Below, in pieces: positions 42,753 to 50,362 of a stretch of 64,000 nt of DNA. The notes below the pieces were generated by a model. That model was not told the origin of the DNA, made no database searches, and worked only from the letters and a program-made list of their open reading frames with translations. Source of the stretch: Candidatus Aerophobetes bacterium Ae_b3b (GTDB lineage Bacteria; Aerophobota; Aerophobia; Aerophobales; AE-B3A); assembly GCA_005223085.1 (NCBI GenBank), contig NJBP01000005.1, forward strand, positions 4,364 to 68,363, read 5' to 3'. Position 1 is the first letter of the stretch. Every line of letters begins with the position of its first letter. The position numbers and the translations under genes are program-made.

Positions 42753-43542
42753 AATTTCCCTTTTTTAATCCTAATACATCCTGAAGGTCATAGAGCCCCT
42801 TTTCTTTGTCTATGATAAACTTTGCTGCTAGAATAGCTCCCCGGGCAAAGATACCTCTAGATTCGGCTCGGTGAATGATTTCCAGTCGTTCTCCAGGTCC
42901 GGCAAAGAGAACCATGTGGTCCCCGACTACACTTCCTCCTCTTACAGCATGGATACCAATCTCATCCGGCCTTCTTATTTCTTTTACTCCCTTTCTTCCA
43001 TACACCCCTACCTTAGCCAGATCTGCGTCTTTCATTCTAGCTATGATTTGAGCAATTTTTCTTGCTGTGCCGCTGGGTGCATCGGCCTTATTTCGGTGGT
43101 GAATTTCTATAATTTCTGCATCAAAATCTTCTCCCAGAACGCTGGCTGTCTGTTCTACTATTTTGTAAAAGAGGTTAATACCCACACTCATGTTTGGGGA
43201 AAGAACCAGAGGGATACTGTGGGAAGCTTCTTTTATTTTCCCATATTGTTCTCCTTTGAACCCGGTAGTGCCTATGACCATGGGAACCCTTTTGCTTTTA
43301 GCGACTTCAAGATGTTCAAGTGTTGCCTGGGGAGTAGTAAAGTCGATTATTACAGTATCTGGTCTTATTGCTTCTTCTAGGTCAGGAATAACTTTGATTC
43401 CCTTTTCGATTTCTTTGCCTAAAGAAGCATGATTACGAGCCTCTATTGCTCCAATTAATTTCATCCCCTTTGCCCGATGGACTTTAAAGGTAATCTCCTT
43501 ACCCATTCTTCCCCGAGCACCACAAACAATAATATTTAGCAT
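42739..43542 (-). CDS. dapB: 4-hydroxy-tetrahydrodipicolinate reductase
   Basis: 267 residues. NAD(P) fold IIVCGARGRMGKEI, DFTTPQATLEHL, GTTGF, SPNMSVGINLFYKIVE, and the catalytic EIIEIHHRNKADAPSGTARKIA. It feeds DapL in the lysine/diaminopimelate pathway. First gene of the minus-strand operon dapB-dapL-pdxJ-acpS-nnr-rho-rpmE, all linked by overlaps or short gaps. The 98 bases upstream show no convincing promoter. Confidence 0.95.
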   Translation of the reverse strand: MLNIIVCGARGRMGKEITFKVHRAKGMKLIGAIEARNHASLGKEIEKGIKVIPDLEEAIRPDTVIIDFTTPQATLEHLEVAKSKRVPMVIGTTGFKGEQYGKIKEASHSIPLVLSPNMSVGINLFYKIVEQTASVLGEDFDAEIIEIHHRNKADAPSGTARKIAQIIARMKDADLAKVGVYGRKGVKEIRRPDEIGIHAVRGGSVVGDHMVLFAGPGERLEIIHRAESRGIFARGAILAAKFIIDKEKGLYDLQDVLGLKKGNYENR

Positions 43543-43739
43543 CTTATGAATCCTCGATTAAAAACCTGTGGGAAATAGCCGATAAGGTCGGGGGTTTAGA
43601 TTTTGAACAGCAAACTAGATAAGTTCTGGTGGACTAAACTTTGGCCTGCCATCTTAAAAACCATGATGCTATCTTTATTTTACGCATTCTAAGGCGCATT
43701 TTTTCCCCAACGGAAAAGAGAGTAGTAAGCAGAATTTGG

Positions 43740-43759
43740 AAAAACGGTACCCACTTTTT
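43740..43759 (-). terminator. Terminator-like hairpin after the tmRNA
   Basis: On the minus strand AAAAAGTGG, a GTA loop, then CCGTTTTT. The stem has one bulge and ends in five T residues. It lies 17-37 bases downstream of the tmRNA 3' end. Confidence 0.55.
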
Positions 43760-43776
43760 GATTAGAGGAAGGTATC

Positions 43777-44135
43777 TGGTGGAGGCGGAGGGAATCGAAC
43801 CCTCGTCCAGAGACAAAACCATCGGAACATCTACATATTTAGTCTACATTTTGAATTCATCTTTCCTCCCTCCTGTAGACGAGATGAAGGAAAGACTAGC
43901 AGCTCTCGAGTATTCGCTTTGTTTCCCATCTGCCTGGAAACAAAGCTAGCTCTACTTTCTCACGCCTCTTTTACTCCGTAGAGCAAAAGTAAGGAGACGT
44001 AGCTACTTAGTTGTAGCTAAAAGCTAACGTTGGATTAGCGTTTAAGTTTAGTTGCCGGATGGATTTACAAGGTGTCCGGCGACCCTTGCTATGCCATTCC
44101 GATTTTTCTATCCCTGTCGAAACCGTTTCGCCCCC
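43777..44135 (-). ncRNA. ssrA: tmRNA
   Basis: 359 nt. The 5' end GGGGGCG, followed by AAACGGTTTCGACAGGG, pairs with the 3' end CGCCTCC before ACCA, giving the tRNA-like acceptor with one G-U; GAGGGTTCGATTCCCTC is the T arm. The tag frame most likely resumes at GCT (44037-44039) and runs to TAA at 44007-44009, which lies in the 6-base loop of a hairpin (TAGCTAC/GTAGCTA), as in helix 5 of other tmRNAs. The predicted tag ANPTLAFSYN lacks the usual terminal Ala-Ala. It starts 11 bases after smpB. Confidence 0.93.
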
Positions 44136-44146
44136 TTTCTTCATTT

Positions 44147-44599
44147 CTAATGAGGATAGTATCTTTTTCGTTCCTTTAATGTGCGTTTTATTTCCCGGTC
44201 TATGGAGATTTCTCGAAGCTTTCTTCTTTTATCATACAATCGTTTTCCTTTTGCCAAACCTATCCCTACTTTAACTTTCCCTTTTTTAAAGTATATACTT
44301 AATGGAATTAATGTCAAGCCCTTCTGAGATAAAGTTCCTATTAGCTTTCTTATTTCACCGTGGTGCAGAAGGAGTTTTCGGGGTCTTTTGGGATCAAGAT
44401 TTGGCTGGCTGGTACGAGCATAGAGAGCTATATGAAGGTTATGTAAAAATAGCTCTCCGGAGATTACTCGGACAAAAGAATCAATGAAGTTTACTTTCCC
44501 CTCCCGGATGGATTTAACTTCTGATCCTTTAAGCACAACTCCTGCCTCCCATCTTTCTAATATATGGTAATCATGAGTTGCCTTCTTGTTGGTAATCAT
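44147..44599 (-). CDS. smpB: SsrA-binding protein SmpB
   Basis: 150 residues, normal length. Motifs NKKATHDYHILERWEAGVVL, GSEVKSIREGKVNF, ELFLHNLHI, and RKLLLHHGEIRKL with the basic C-terminal tail KGKRLYDKRRKLREISIDREIK. It brings tmRNA to stalled ribosomes. It ends 12 bases before the tmRNA 5' end, so both trans-translation components are made from one locus. Start ATG follows the rnfE stop by 5 bases. Confidence 0.96.
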   Translation of the reverse strand: MITNKKATHDYHILERWEAGVVLKGSEVKSIREGKVNFIDSFVRVISGELFLHNLHIALYARTSQPNLDPKRPRKLLLHHGEIRKLIGTLSQKGLTLIPLSIYFKKGKVKVGIGLAKGKRLYDKRRKLREISIDREIKRTLKERKRYYPH

Positions 44600-44604
44600 T
44601 TTTT

Positions 44605-45207
44605 TTAACTTCTTCTTTTGGTGAGTACATTTATCAAACCTATTAGTATTCCCAGGGTGAGAAAGGCACCGGGGGGAAGAATCATAATTACCCAGGGCCG
44701 AAAAGAACCACCAAGAATCTGCAAGCCAAATATGGAACCTGAACCCAACAGTTCCCTTATAGATCCCAGAATAACCAAAGCGCCGGTAAAACCTGCTCCC
44801 ATGCCAAGAGCATCAACTAAAGATGAAAGAGGGGGATTCTTGGAGGTAAAGGCCTCTTGTCTTCCTAAGATTATACAATTTACCACAATCAAGGGAAGGT
44901 AGGGACCTAATGCCTTGCTTATGGAGGGGTGGTTGGCCTTGAAAAAGTAGTCAATTATAGTGACGAAACTGGCAATAATTATGGTAAAGGTAGCAATCCT
45001 CACTTCGCGAGGAATGAATTTTCTGAATGAGGAGATGATCAGACCTGAGCACACCAAGACAAAAATCACCGCAGTCCCCATAGAAAATCCATTTATAGCG
45101 GAGTTAGTTACTGCTAAGGTTGGACACATCCCCAGAAGCTGAACAAAGACAGGATTCTGTTTCCATAATCCCTTAGCGAATTCACCGTAAAGCTGATAAG
45201 ATTTCAC
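44605..45207 (-). CDS. rnfE: Electron transport complex subunit RnfE (NqrD/RnfE family)
   Basis: 200 residues with six membrane segments, GTG start. NPVFVQLLGMCPTLAVTNSAING holds the conserved Cys; VVNCIILGRQEAFTSKN and ALGMGAGFTGALVILGSIRELLGSG are family landmarks. With RnfABCDG it couples ferredoxin:NAD oxidoreduction to ion transport. No other rnf gene follows; smpB-ssrA do instead. Immediately upstream another frame of ~55 codons overlaps its start and ends at 45182, perhaps the truncated tail of the preceding operon gene. The rest of the complex must lie elsewhere. Confidence 0.9.
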   Translation of the reverse strand: MKSYQLYGEFAKGLWKQNPVFVQLLGMCPTLAVTNSAINGFSMGTAVIFVLVCSGLIISSFRKFIPREVRIATFTIIIASFVTIIDYFFKANHPSISKALGPYLPLIVVNCIILGRQEAFTSKNPPLSSLVDALGMGAGFTGALVILGSIRELLGSGSIFGLQILGGSFRPWVIMILPPGAFLTLGILIGLINVLTKRRS

Positions 45208-45314
45208 TTATTTCTGTCTCCCTGGCTCCTTTTTTAGAAATCCTTCCCTTAAGAATATTAATTTTTTCTCCCATAAAGTCAAGGGGTACCTCGAAGCCCG
45301 AGAAATCGAGGGGG

Positions 45315-45342
45315 TTGACAAAGCATAAATAGGCCGTATAAT
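45315..45342 (+). promoter_or_regulatory. Near-consensus sigma-70 promoter
   Basis: TTGACA, 16-base spacer, TATAAT. It is preceded at 45290-45301 by GCCCGAGAAATC, resembling the start of the 19-bp repeat that precedes the promoters at 25127 and 33515. The expected start site falls on or next to the GTG at 45350. Confidence 0.75.
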
Positions 45343-45349
45343 AGTACAC

Positions 45350-45691
45350 GTGCACGAAAGCTTAGGAAAAGGATATTGTATAAATACCTTATTAATAAAT
45401 CATTATCCTCCGGAGGAGTATGCTTTTACCAACCTCACCGTTGCATGTCGGGGGAACATTGAAGTGTTAGCAAGACAGCATGCCAAGAACCTGCGTATGG
45501 TAGATAGTCACCTTCTAGAGAAAGTATCGTATTCTGAAAGAAGGAAAACTCCCACTGTTAGCGGCCAACCACAAAAATATTCAGAGGACTATATTGAAAT
45601 TCCTGACTCTATTAAAAGACGAGATAAAAGGAGAGTTCGGGAAAATCACGATCACTCAGCCGGTATTAAAGAAGACCTGCTAGCTGGGTGA
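45350..45691 (+). CDS. Hypothetical 113-residue protein
   Basis: A GTG-started frame of 113 residues, hydrophilic and basic toward the end (RRDKRRVRENHDHSAG). I recognise no family, and the composition is not clearly protein-like. It begins at about the predicted transcription start of the promoter at 45315, so the message would be leaderless or the true start would be internal. A GGAGGAG at 45412 precedes a different, 16-codon frame at 45420. It may be a decayed gene or an untranslated leader. Confidence 0.3.
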   Translation: MHESLGKGYCINTLLINHYPPEEYAFTNLTVACRGNIEVLARQHAKNLRMVDSHLLEKVSYSERRKTPTVSGQPQKYSEDYIEIPDSIKRRDKRRVRENHDHSAGIKEDLLAG

Positions 45692-45799
45692 ATAAGTGAC
45701 AGGACAAAAATTCTCTGAAAAAATTTCTGACCATTAAAGATCGAACCAAAATCTAACTATTGAGTAATTTTGTTTGGAATTTCTCTTAAGAGAGCCAGA

Positions 45800-45925
45800 C
45801 CAGCTAAAAATAGGGCCAGGAGGAGGTAAGAGATAAGAAAGTAAATAGGCCATCAGCTGGGACAAAAGGAAAGCTTTCTAAAAAGGAGGAAAACGTTAAA
45901 TAACTAAATTTCTTTTTGGAAGCCT
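45800..45925 (+). promoter_or_regulatory. Conserved leader, copy A, upstream of the sugar ABC operon
   Basis: Aligns with 56804-56920. Shared order: AGCT-8 nt-GGCC (45802-45817), which can pair with GGCC-3 nt-AGCT (45848-45858); then AAGGAAAGCTTTC; then AGGAAAACGTTAAATAA and CTAAATTTC. In this copy the first helix extends to CCAGCT/AGCTGG. The leader ends about 65 bases before the binding-protein ATG. It could be an RNA structure or DNA operators; GGAAAGCTTTC is nearly palindromic. The 108 bases between the stop at 45691 and this leader show nothing I can name. Confidence 0.5.
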
Positions 45926-45989
45926 TCACGGAAAAATGAATTATGTGGGTAAAAGAATTATCTAGAAACCAACAAAAGGAGGCAGTAGT

Positions 45990-46973
45990 ATGAAAACTTG
46001 GTTAAGGATGTTGGTGGTTTCAATCCTGGTAGCAGGATTGGTAATTGGTATTGGAGGAAGTTCCCTAGCGCAGGCACGAAAGTACACGGTTTATGTGATA
46101 GTGCACGGCGGTATTGCGGATCCGTTCTGGAAGGTTTGTGAAAAAGGCGCAAAGGATGCAGCTGCCCTATATCCCGATCTAGATGTAACCTATGTTGGAC
46201 CAGCAGTATATAAGTTTGAAGAGTTCATGACCTATGTAGAGTCAGCCATAGCATATAATCCTGATGCCCTGGTTGTTACCTTGACTGACCCTCCAGCTAT
46301 GGATGAGTCCCTTCGCGCGGCCATTGCCGCGGGATTACCGGTAGTGGCGATCAATGCTCCGGACCTAAGGGAGCCTGTTGAAGCGAGGATACCTGTAATA
46401 ACTTATGTCGGCGAAGACAGCTATGTGATCGGGGTGACTGCAGCAAAAGAAACGTTAGAGCGATTCACCCCCAAACGGGCAGTGTTCGCTAACCACCACC
46501 CAGGAGCCGTTAATATTGAGGCAAGAGGAAGAGGCTGGGTAGATACCATGAAGGAAAAAGGTATACCCGCAGAGCAGCTAGATATCACTGAGGACGCAGT
46601 TAAGGGAGCTGAGATAACAGCAGCCTATCTGAGGACACATCCTGACACTGATGCCATCTTTGTTTCAAATACACTTCGCACAGAAACGATCGTACCGCGT
46701 CTAGAATCAGATGGCATTAAGGTAGGGGTTGAGGTAAAGATTGCTCAAATGGATATATCCCCGAAGATCCTCGAATACATCGGAGCTGGCAAGGTAATGT
46801 TCACAATGGACCAGCAGCAGTATCTGCAAGGTTACCTGGGGGTACTGTTCGCGTACTTGCACGTGAAATATGGGTTTACACCTCCACCAGCACCAGTCTC
46901 GACAGGACCGGGAGTCGTAACCAAAGCGGAGATTCCTGTGCTGGCAACATTATCCGAGCAAGGGTATAGATAA
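45990..46973 (+). CDS. Sugar ABC transporter substrate-binding protein (ribose/galactose type, Peripla_BP_4)
   Basis: 327 residues; signal peptide MLVVSILVAGLVIGIGGSSLAQA, then a type I periplasmic fold: VYVIVHGGIADPFWKVCEKGAKDAA, ALVVTLTDPPAMDESL, GLPVVAINAPD, and TDAIFVSNTLRTETIV. It captures a sugar or polyol and delivers it to the RbsC-type permease encoded next. AGGAGG precedes the ATG. A perfect 15-bp hairpin follows the gene, probably keeping its expression above that of the membrane subunits. The ligand is unknown. Confidence 0.85.
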   Translation: MKTWLRMLVVSILVAGLVIGIGGSSLAQARKYTVYVIVHGGIADPFWKVCEKGAKDAAALYPDLDVTYVGPAVYKFEEFMTYVESAIAYNPDALVVTLTDPPAMDESLRAAIAAGLPVVAINAPDLREPVEARIPVITYVGEDSYVIGVTAAKETLERFTPKRAVFANHHPGAVNIEARGRGWVDTMKEKGIPAEQLDITEDAVKGAEITAAYLRTHPDTDAIFVSNTLRTETIVPRLESDGIKVGVEVKIAQMDISPKILEYIGAGKVMFTMDQQQYLQGYLGVLFAYLHVKYGFTPPPAPVSTGPGVVTKAEIPVLATLSEQGYR

Positions 46974-47011
46974 GGCAGCAACGTTAGGTGCGGAAGTGCT
47001 CGGTAGTTCAG

Positions 47012-47044
47012 GTTAGACGGCGTCCGTACCGGACGCCGTCTAAC
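47012..47044 (+). terminator. 15-bp perfect hairpin after the first binding-protein gene
   Basis: GTTAGACGGCGTCCG (47012-47026) and CGGACGCCGTCTAAC (47030-47044) pair perfectly over a TAC loop. No T-run follows. Likely function: partial termination or 3'-end protection between the binding-protein and permease genes. Confidence 0.75.
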
Positions 47045-47088
47045 ACACTGATACCTCGGTTACATTTAATCACAGACAAGGATTGATG

Positions 47089-48081
47089 ATGGACAACGTA
47101 GATACGGGTATAGGAAGGGTAAAGGAAAATTTGTCTTTATCTCTTTCTCGGATACGCCGGTGGCCCGAATTTGGCGTGATACTTGCTTTCTCAACCATAT
47201 TTATGGTCTTCTCTCTTCTTGCCCCTAAGTTTGTTACTTTGCGTAACCTTACCGGGGTATTCACCATAGTATCGGAGTTAGGGATCATAACCATCGGTGT
47301 GGCTTTCCTCATGATCGCCGGAGAGTTCGATCTTTCAGTAAGCAGCGTCTACGCATTATCAGGTTTCCTCTTTGTGACACTAGCGAACAGCTTTAATTCG
47401 CTTTTAGCCCTTATCATCACCCTGGTGGCTGCTGCCTGCATTGGTTTCCTCAATGGAACGATAACTCTACGAGCCGGCATCCCTTCATTCATAACGACCT
47501 TGGGCACGATGATGTTTTTAAGGGGGATCATGCTGGCAGTAACCGGGGGACGTTCCGTTGTCTATAATGGTGACCTCATTGTTCCAACCATGCTAACCCG
47601 ATTTATAGGCCGTGGGTTTCGCCCTTCGCATATTTGGTTCCTCGCCCTGGCCCTGTTCTTCTCGCTCATACTTACCCGAACACGTTACGGGAATTGGGTA
47701 TTTGCCACCGGGGGAAAGAAGGAAGTGGCAAGGGCAATGGGGGTAAATGTAAACAGGGTGAAGGTAGTAAACTTTATGATATCATCGGTGATGGCAGGAC
47801 TTGCAGGTTGTATTGTCATCAATAGATTTGGGGTAGCAAACGCATCATTTGGAATGGGGATGGAGTTAGAGGCCATCGCCTCGGCCGTTATCGGGGGAAC
47901 CTTCTTGATGGGAGGCTATGGCACCATCATTGGGGCATTCTTTGGGGCATTCCTCATGGGCATGATGAGGACTGGGCTGGTAATGGTTGGAGCACCCGCC
48001 TATTGGTACCAGGCATTCGTGGGAGCAATCTTAGTCATAGCAGCAACGATCAATATTAAGCTGAGGCGCCTGGAGATGTAG
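47089..48081 (+). CDS. Sugar ABC transporter permease (RbsC/FrcC family)
   Basis: 330 residues from the ATG at 47089, six bases after AAGGA; TTG and ATG starts 3-6 bases earlier are in frame. About ten membrane segments of the BPD_transp_2 type: MIAGEFDLSVSSVYALSGFL, AGIPSFITTLGTMMFLRGI, ATGGKKEVARAMGVNVNRVK (the EAA-like coupling loop), and AIASAVIGGTFLMGGYGTIIGAF. It forms the homodimeric channel for the CUT2 importer with the ATPase downstream. Confidence 0.9.
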   Translation: MDNVDTGIGRVKENLSLSLSRIRRWPEFGVILAFSTIFMVFSLLAPKFVTLRNLTGVFTIVSELGIITIGVAFLMIAGEFDLSVSSVYALSGFLFVTLANSFNSLLALIITLVAAACIGFLNGTITLRAGIPSFITTLGTMMFLRGIMLAVTGGRSVVYNGDLIVPTMLTRFIGRGFRPSHIWFLALALFFSLILTRTRYGNWVFATGGKKEVARAMGVNVNRVKVVNFMISSVMAGLAGCIVINRFGVANASFGMGMELEAIASAVIGGTFLMGGYGTIIGAFFGAFLMGMMRTGLVMVGAPAYWYQAFVGAILVIAATINIKLRRLEM

Positions 48082-48098
48082 AAGGAGGTTATAGGGCG

Positions 48099-48848
48099 AT
48101 GCAGCAGGATTTACCGTTAGTAAGAATGGTAAACATAAATAAGAGATTTGGCGCGGTCGAGGCATTGAACAATGTGAGTATCGAAGTCCGGCAGAAGGAG
48201 GTTTTGGGACTTCTAGGAGATAACGGGGCGGGTAAATCCACTCTGATAAAGATCCTGGCAGGTGTGTTTCCTCCGGACGGGGGCGAGATCTATTTCAATG
48301 AAGAGCCGTTAAAATTTTCATGCCCAAAAGAGGCCAGGGCAAGGGGGATTGAGACGGTCCACCAGGAGTTATCATTAGTAGATATGATGACTATCTCGCG
48401 GAATTTCTTCCTGGGAAGGGAGCCAACCAAAGGGATAGGCTCAATCGCCCTGCTTGATAAGAAGAAGATGGACAAAGAGTGCAGGAGGGTTATAGCAGAG
48501 ATTGGCATAAGGGTAAGGTCACCGAACGAATATGTATCGATCCTATCGGGAGGGGAGAGACAAGCGATATCAATAGGAAGAGCGATGTATTTTGGGGCCA
48601 AGCTCCTCATCCTGGATGAGCCTATGAACGCCCTGTCGGTGAAGGAGACAAGGATAGTGATAGGGCATATAGAAAAGGCGAGAAAGTTAGGAACTTCGAT
48701 CATATTCATAACGCACAACGTATACCACGTGTATCCAGTCGCTGACAGATTCGTGATATTGGACAAAGGGCTCAAGATAGGAGAGTTTGACAAAAAAGAG
48801 GTTGAAACTAAGGATATCATAGAAATGATAGCTAGGGGCAAGGTATAA
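48099..48848 (+). CDS. Sugar ABC transporter ATP-binding protein, single-domain CUT2 type
   Basis: 249 residues, one ATPase domain: Walker A GDNGAGKST, Q-loop VHQELSLVDMMTISRN, signature LSGGERQAI, Walker B LLILDEPMNALSVKE, H-loop FITHNVYH. Most CUT2 systems (RbsA, MglA) have two fused domains; this FrcA-like protein has one and must dimerise. It follows the permease by 17 bases with a strong AAGGAGG. DEPMNALSVKE replaces the common DEPTAALSVKE. Confidence 0.9.
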   Translation: MQQDLPLVRMVNINKRFGAVEALNNVSIEVRQKEVLGLLGDNGAGKSTLIKILAGVFPPDGGEIYFNEEPLKFSCPKEARARGIETVHQELSLVDMMTISRNFFLGREPTKGIGSIALLDKKKMDKECRRVIAEIGIRVRSPNEYVSILSGGERQAISIGRAMYFGAKLLILDEPMNALSVKETRIVIGHIEKARKLGTSIIFITHNVYHVYPVADRFVILDKGLKIGEFDKKEVETKDIIEMIARGKV

Positions 48849-48866
48849 GACTATGACTTCGTTAGA

Positions 48867-48885
48867 GTCCCGAGATACTTCTTGA
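48867..48885 (+). repeat. Dispersed 19-bp repeat between two ABC operons
   Basis: GTCCCGAGATACTTCTTGA, one mismatch to the consensus, 18 bases after the ATPase stop. No convincing -10 box follows its TTGA at 15-18 bases. Confidence 0.75.
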
Positions 48886-48982
48886 AGAAATTTTGTCCAT
48901 TAAAAGGAGGTGGTGAATGGGAGAGAGATCAAGATGAGAGGAGATGAGAGTAGTAGAGATCGTCTAAAAAAGGAGTGTTAAA

Positions 48983-50362
48983 ATGAAGAAATTAAGAGCA
49001 AAAAGCGGGATAATGGTAGTTGCCTTGGCGGTAGGTTTGCTTCTGGTGGGAGGAGCAGTCTCGTATACTCAGGAGACTGAGACTATTACCGTTACTGTCC
49101 GTTGCCGGGCGAAACCGCCCATGGAAAACTGGCGCGGTGATAACTTCCTTCTAGCGACTGAGGAGCTCAATGCTGATCTGAAGGCCGCAGGTGACCCCCG
49201 ACGGGTTGAGATCGAACTTATACAGGACAACATGGACTGGGGTCCTTACCTAAGCGAGTTCGTGCTCGGCTTTGGGGCTGGTGAGGCGCCGGACATCTGG
49301 CTTACCGGACACGAGTACATCGGTGCTCAGGCCGAGGCGGGCCGGATCATTGCCCTGGACGAGATGTTGAAGGAGTTCCCCACATTCAACCTTATCATTG
49401 ACGGCCTCTGGGATTCCACCACGTACAAGGGCAAGATCTGGGGGATCCCCCAGGATGCTGAGGCTCGACCCCTCTACTTCAACAAGGCTTTGTTGAAGAA
49501 GCTCGGTTGGTCCGATGCAGAGATCGCGGCCCTGCCGGGGAAGATCGAGAAGGGTGAATTCACCCTCTACGACATGCTGGAGACGGCCAAGGAGGCCGTG
49601 GCCAGGGGTATCGTCGAGCTGGGCAATGGTTTCTGGACTCGCCCCAAGAACGGCCCCGACTTCACTGCCTTCTACTATGCCTTCGGCGGGGAGACCATCG
49701 ATCCTGCGACCGGCAAGCTGGTCTTTGATACGGCGGCGGGGCTGAAGTACTACCAGTTCTTCTACGACGCCGCGCAGACCTACGGGTCAATGGGCTGCCT
49801 TGGCTTAGGTTGGGGCGAGGCCTGGCATCCTGGGGTCTCCGGGAGTAAGGTTCTGTTCTGGATCGGCGGGACGTGGCAGTGGGCCGAGTGGGCAGAGATT
49901 TACCTCAAGGACCTCGGCGGTGAGGCCTACATGTGGGAGAACTTCGGCTTCGGATTGATCCCGGCTGCGGAGAAGGGTGACAAGCCGAACTCCCTCACGC
50001 ACCCGCTGGCCTATCTTATCAGCTCCCAGTGTAAATACCCGGACCTGGCGCTGGCCCTAATTGCCAAGGTTAGTAACTATGGACCCAACACCCGTCATGC
50101 GATCGCCAGCACCCATCTGGGTATCCTCAAGGGCCAGACAGAGTACAAGTTCTACAAGGTATCCCGCCTGCTGAGCGAGACTCTCTACATGCTCGATTAC
50201 ACTACTTTTCTGCCCAACAACCCCTACTGGGGCCCCTATTCCACCATTACCTACGAGGCCCTGGCAGCGGCGGTGGGGGGCGAGTTCACCCCCGAGGAGG
50301 CGGTAGACTTCGTGGTAGATGGGCTCCAGCGTGAGCTGGGCGACAAGGTGATCATTCGGTGA
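48983..50362 (+). CDS. Carbohydrate ABC transporter substrate-binding protein (CUT1, MalE/UgpB-like)
   Basis: 459 residues; signal peptide (IMVVALAVGLLLVGGAVSYTQ), then a cluster-B/D type II fold with GAGEAPDIWLTGHEYIGAQAEAG and TYKGKIWGIPQDAEARPLYFNKALLKK. CUT1 binding proteins carry oligosaccharides, glycerol-phosphate or polyols. The gene is conspicuously richer in G+C and in C/G-ending codons than everything around it, particularly 49.1-50.35 kb. The permease, permease and ATPase genes follow in order. A role in inositol uptake, as for Thermotoga InoE, is only a contextual guess. Confidence 0.85.
   Translation: MKKLRAKSGIMVVALAVGLLLVGGAVSYTQETETITVTVRCRAKPPMENWRGDNFLLATEELNADLKAAGDPRRVEIELIQDNMDWGPYLSEFVLGFGAGEAPDIWLTGHEYIGAQAEAGRIIALDEMLKEFPTFNLIIDGLWDSTTYKGKIWGIPQDAEARPLYFNKALLKKLGWSDAEIAALPGKIEKGEFTLYDMLETAKEAVARGIVELGNGFWTRPKNGPDFTAFYYAFGGETIDPATGKLVFDTAAGLKYYQFFYDAAQTYGSMGCLGLGWGEAWHPGVSGSKVLFWIGGTWQWAEWAEIYLKDLGGEAYMWENFGFGLIPAAEKGDKPNSLTHPLAYLISSQCKYPDLALALIAKVSNYGPNTRHAIASTHLGILKGQTEYKFYKVSRLLSETLYMLDYTTFLPNNPYWGPYSTITYEALAAAVGGEFTPEEAVDFVVDGLQRELGDKVIIR

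Noticed and set aside
43641-43949. 102-codon + strand frame running across the tmRNA
   Set aside because: It overlaps the tmRNA body, whose structure explains the sequence; the translated product has no recognisable domain.
48290-48841. 183-codon minus-strand frame opposite the CUT2 ATPase gene
   Set aside because: It is a mirror of a clearly conserved ABC ATPase on the other strand, with low-complexity composition and no family resemblance.
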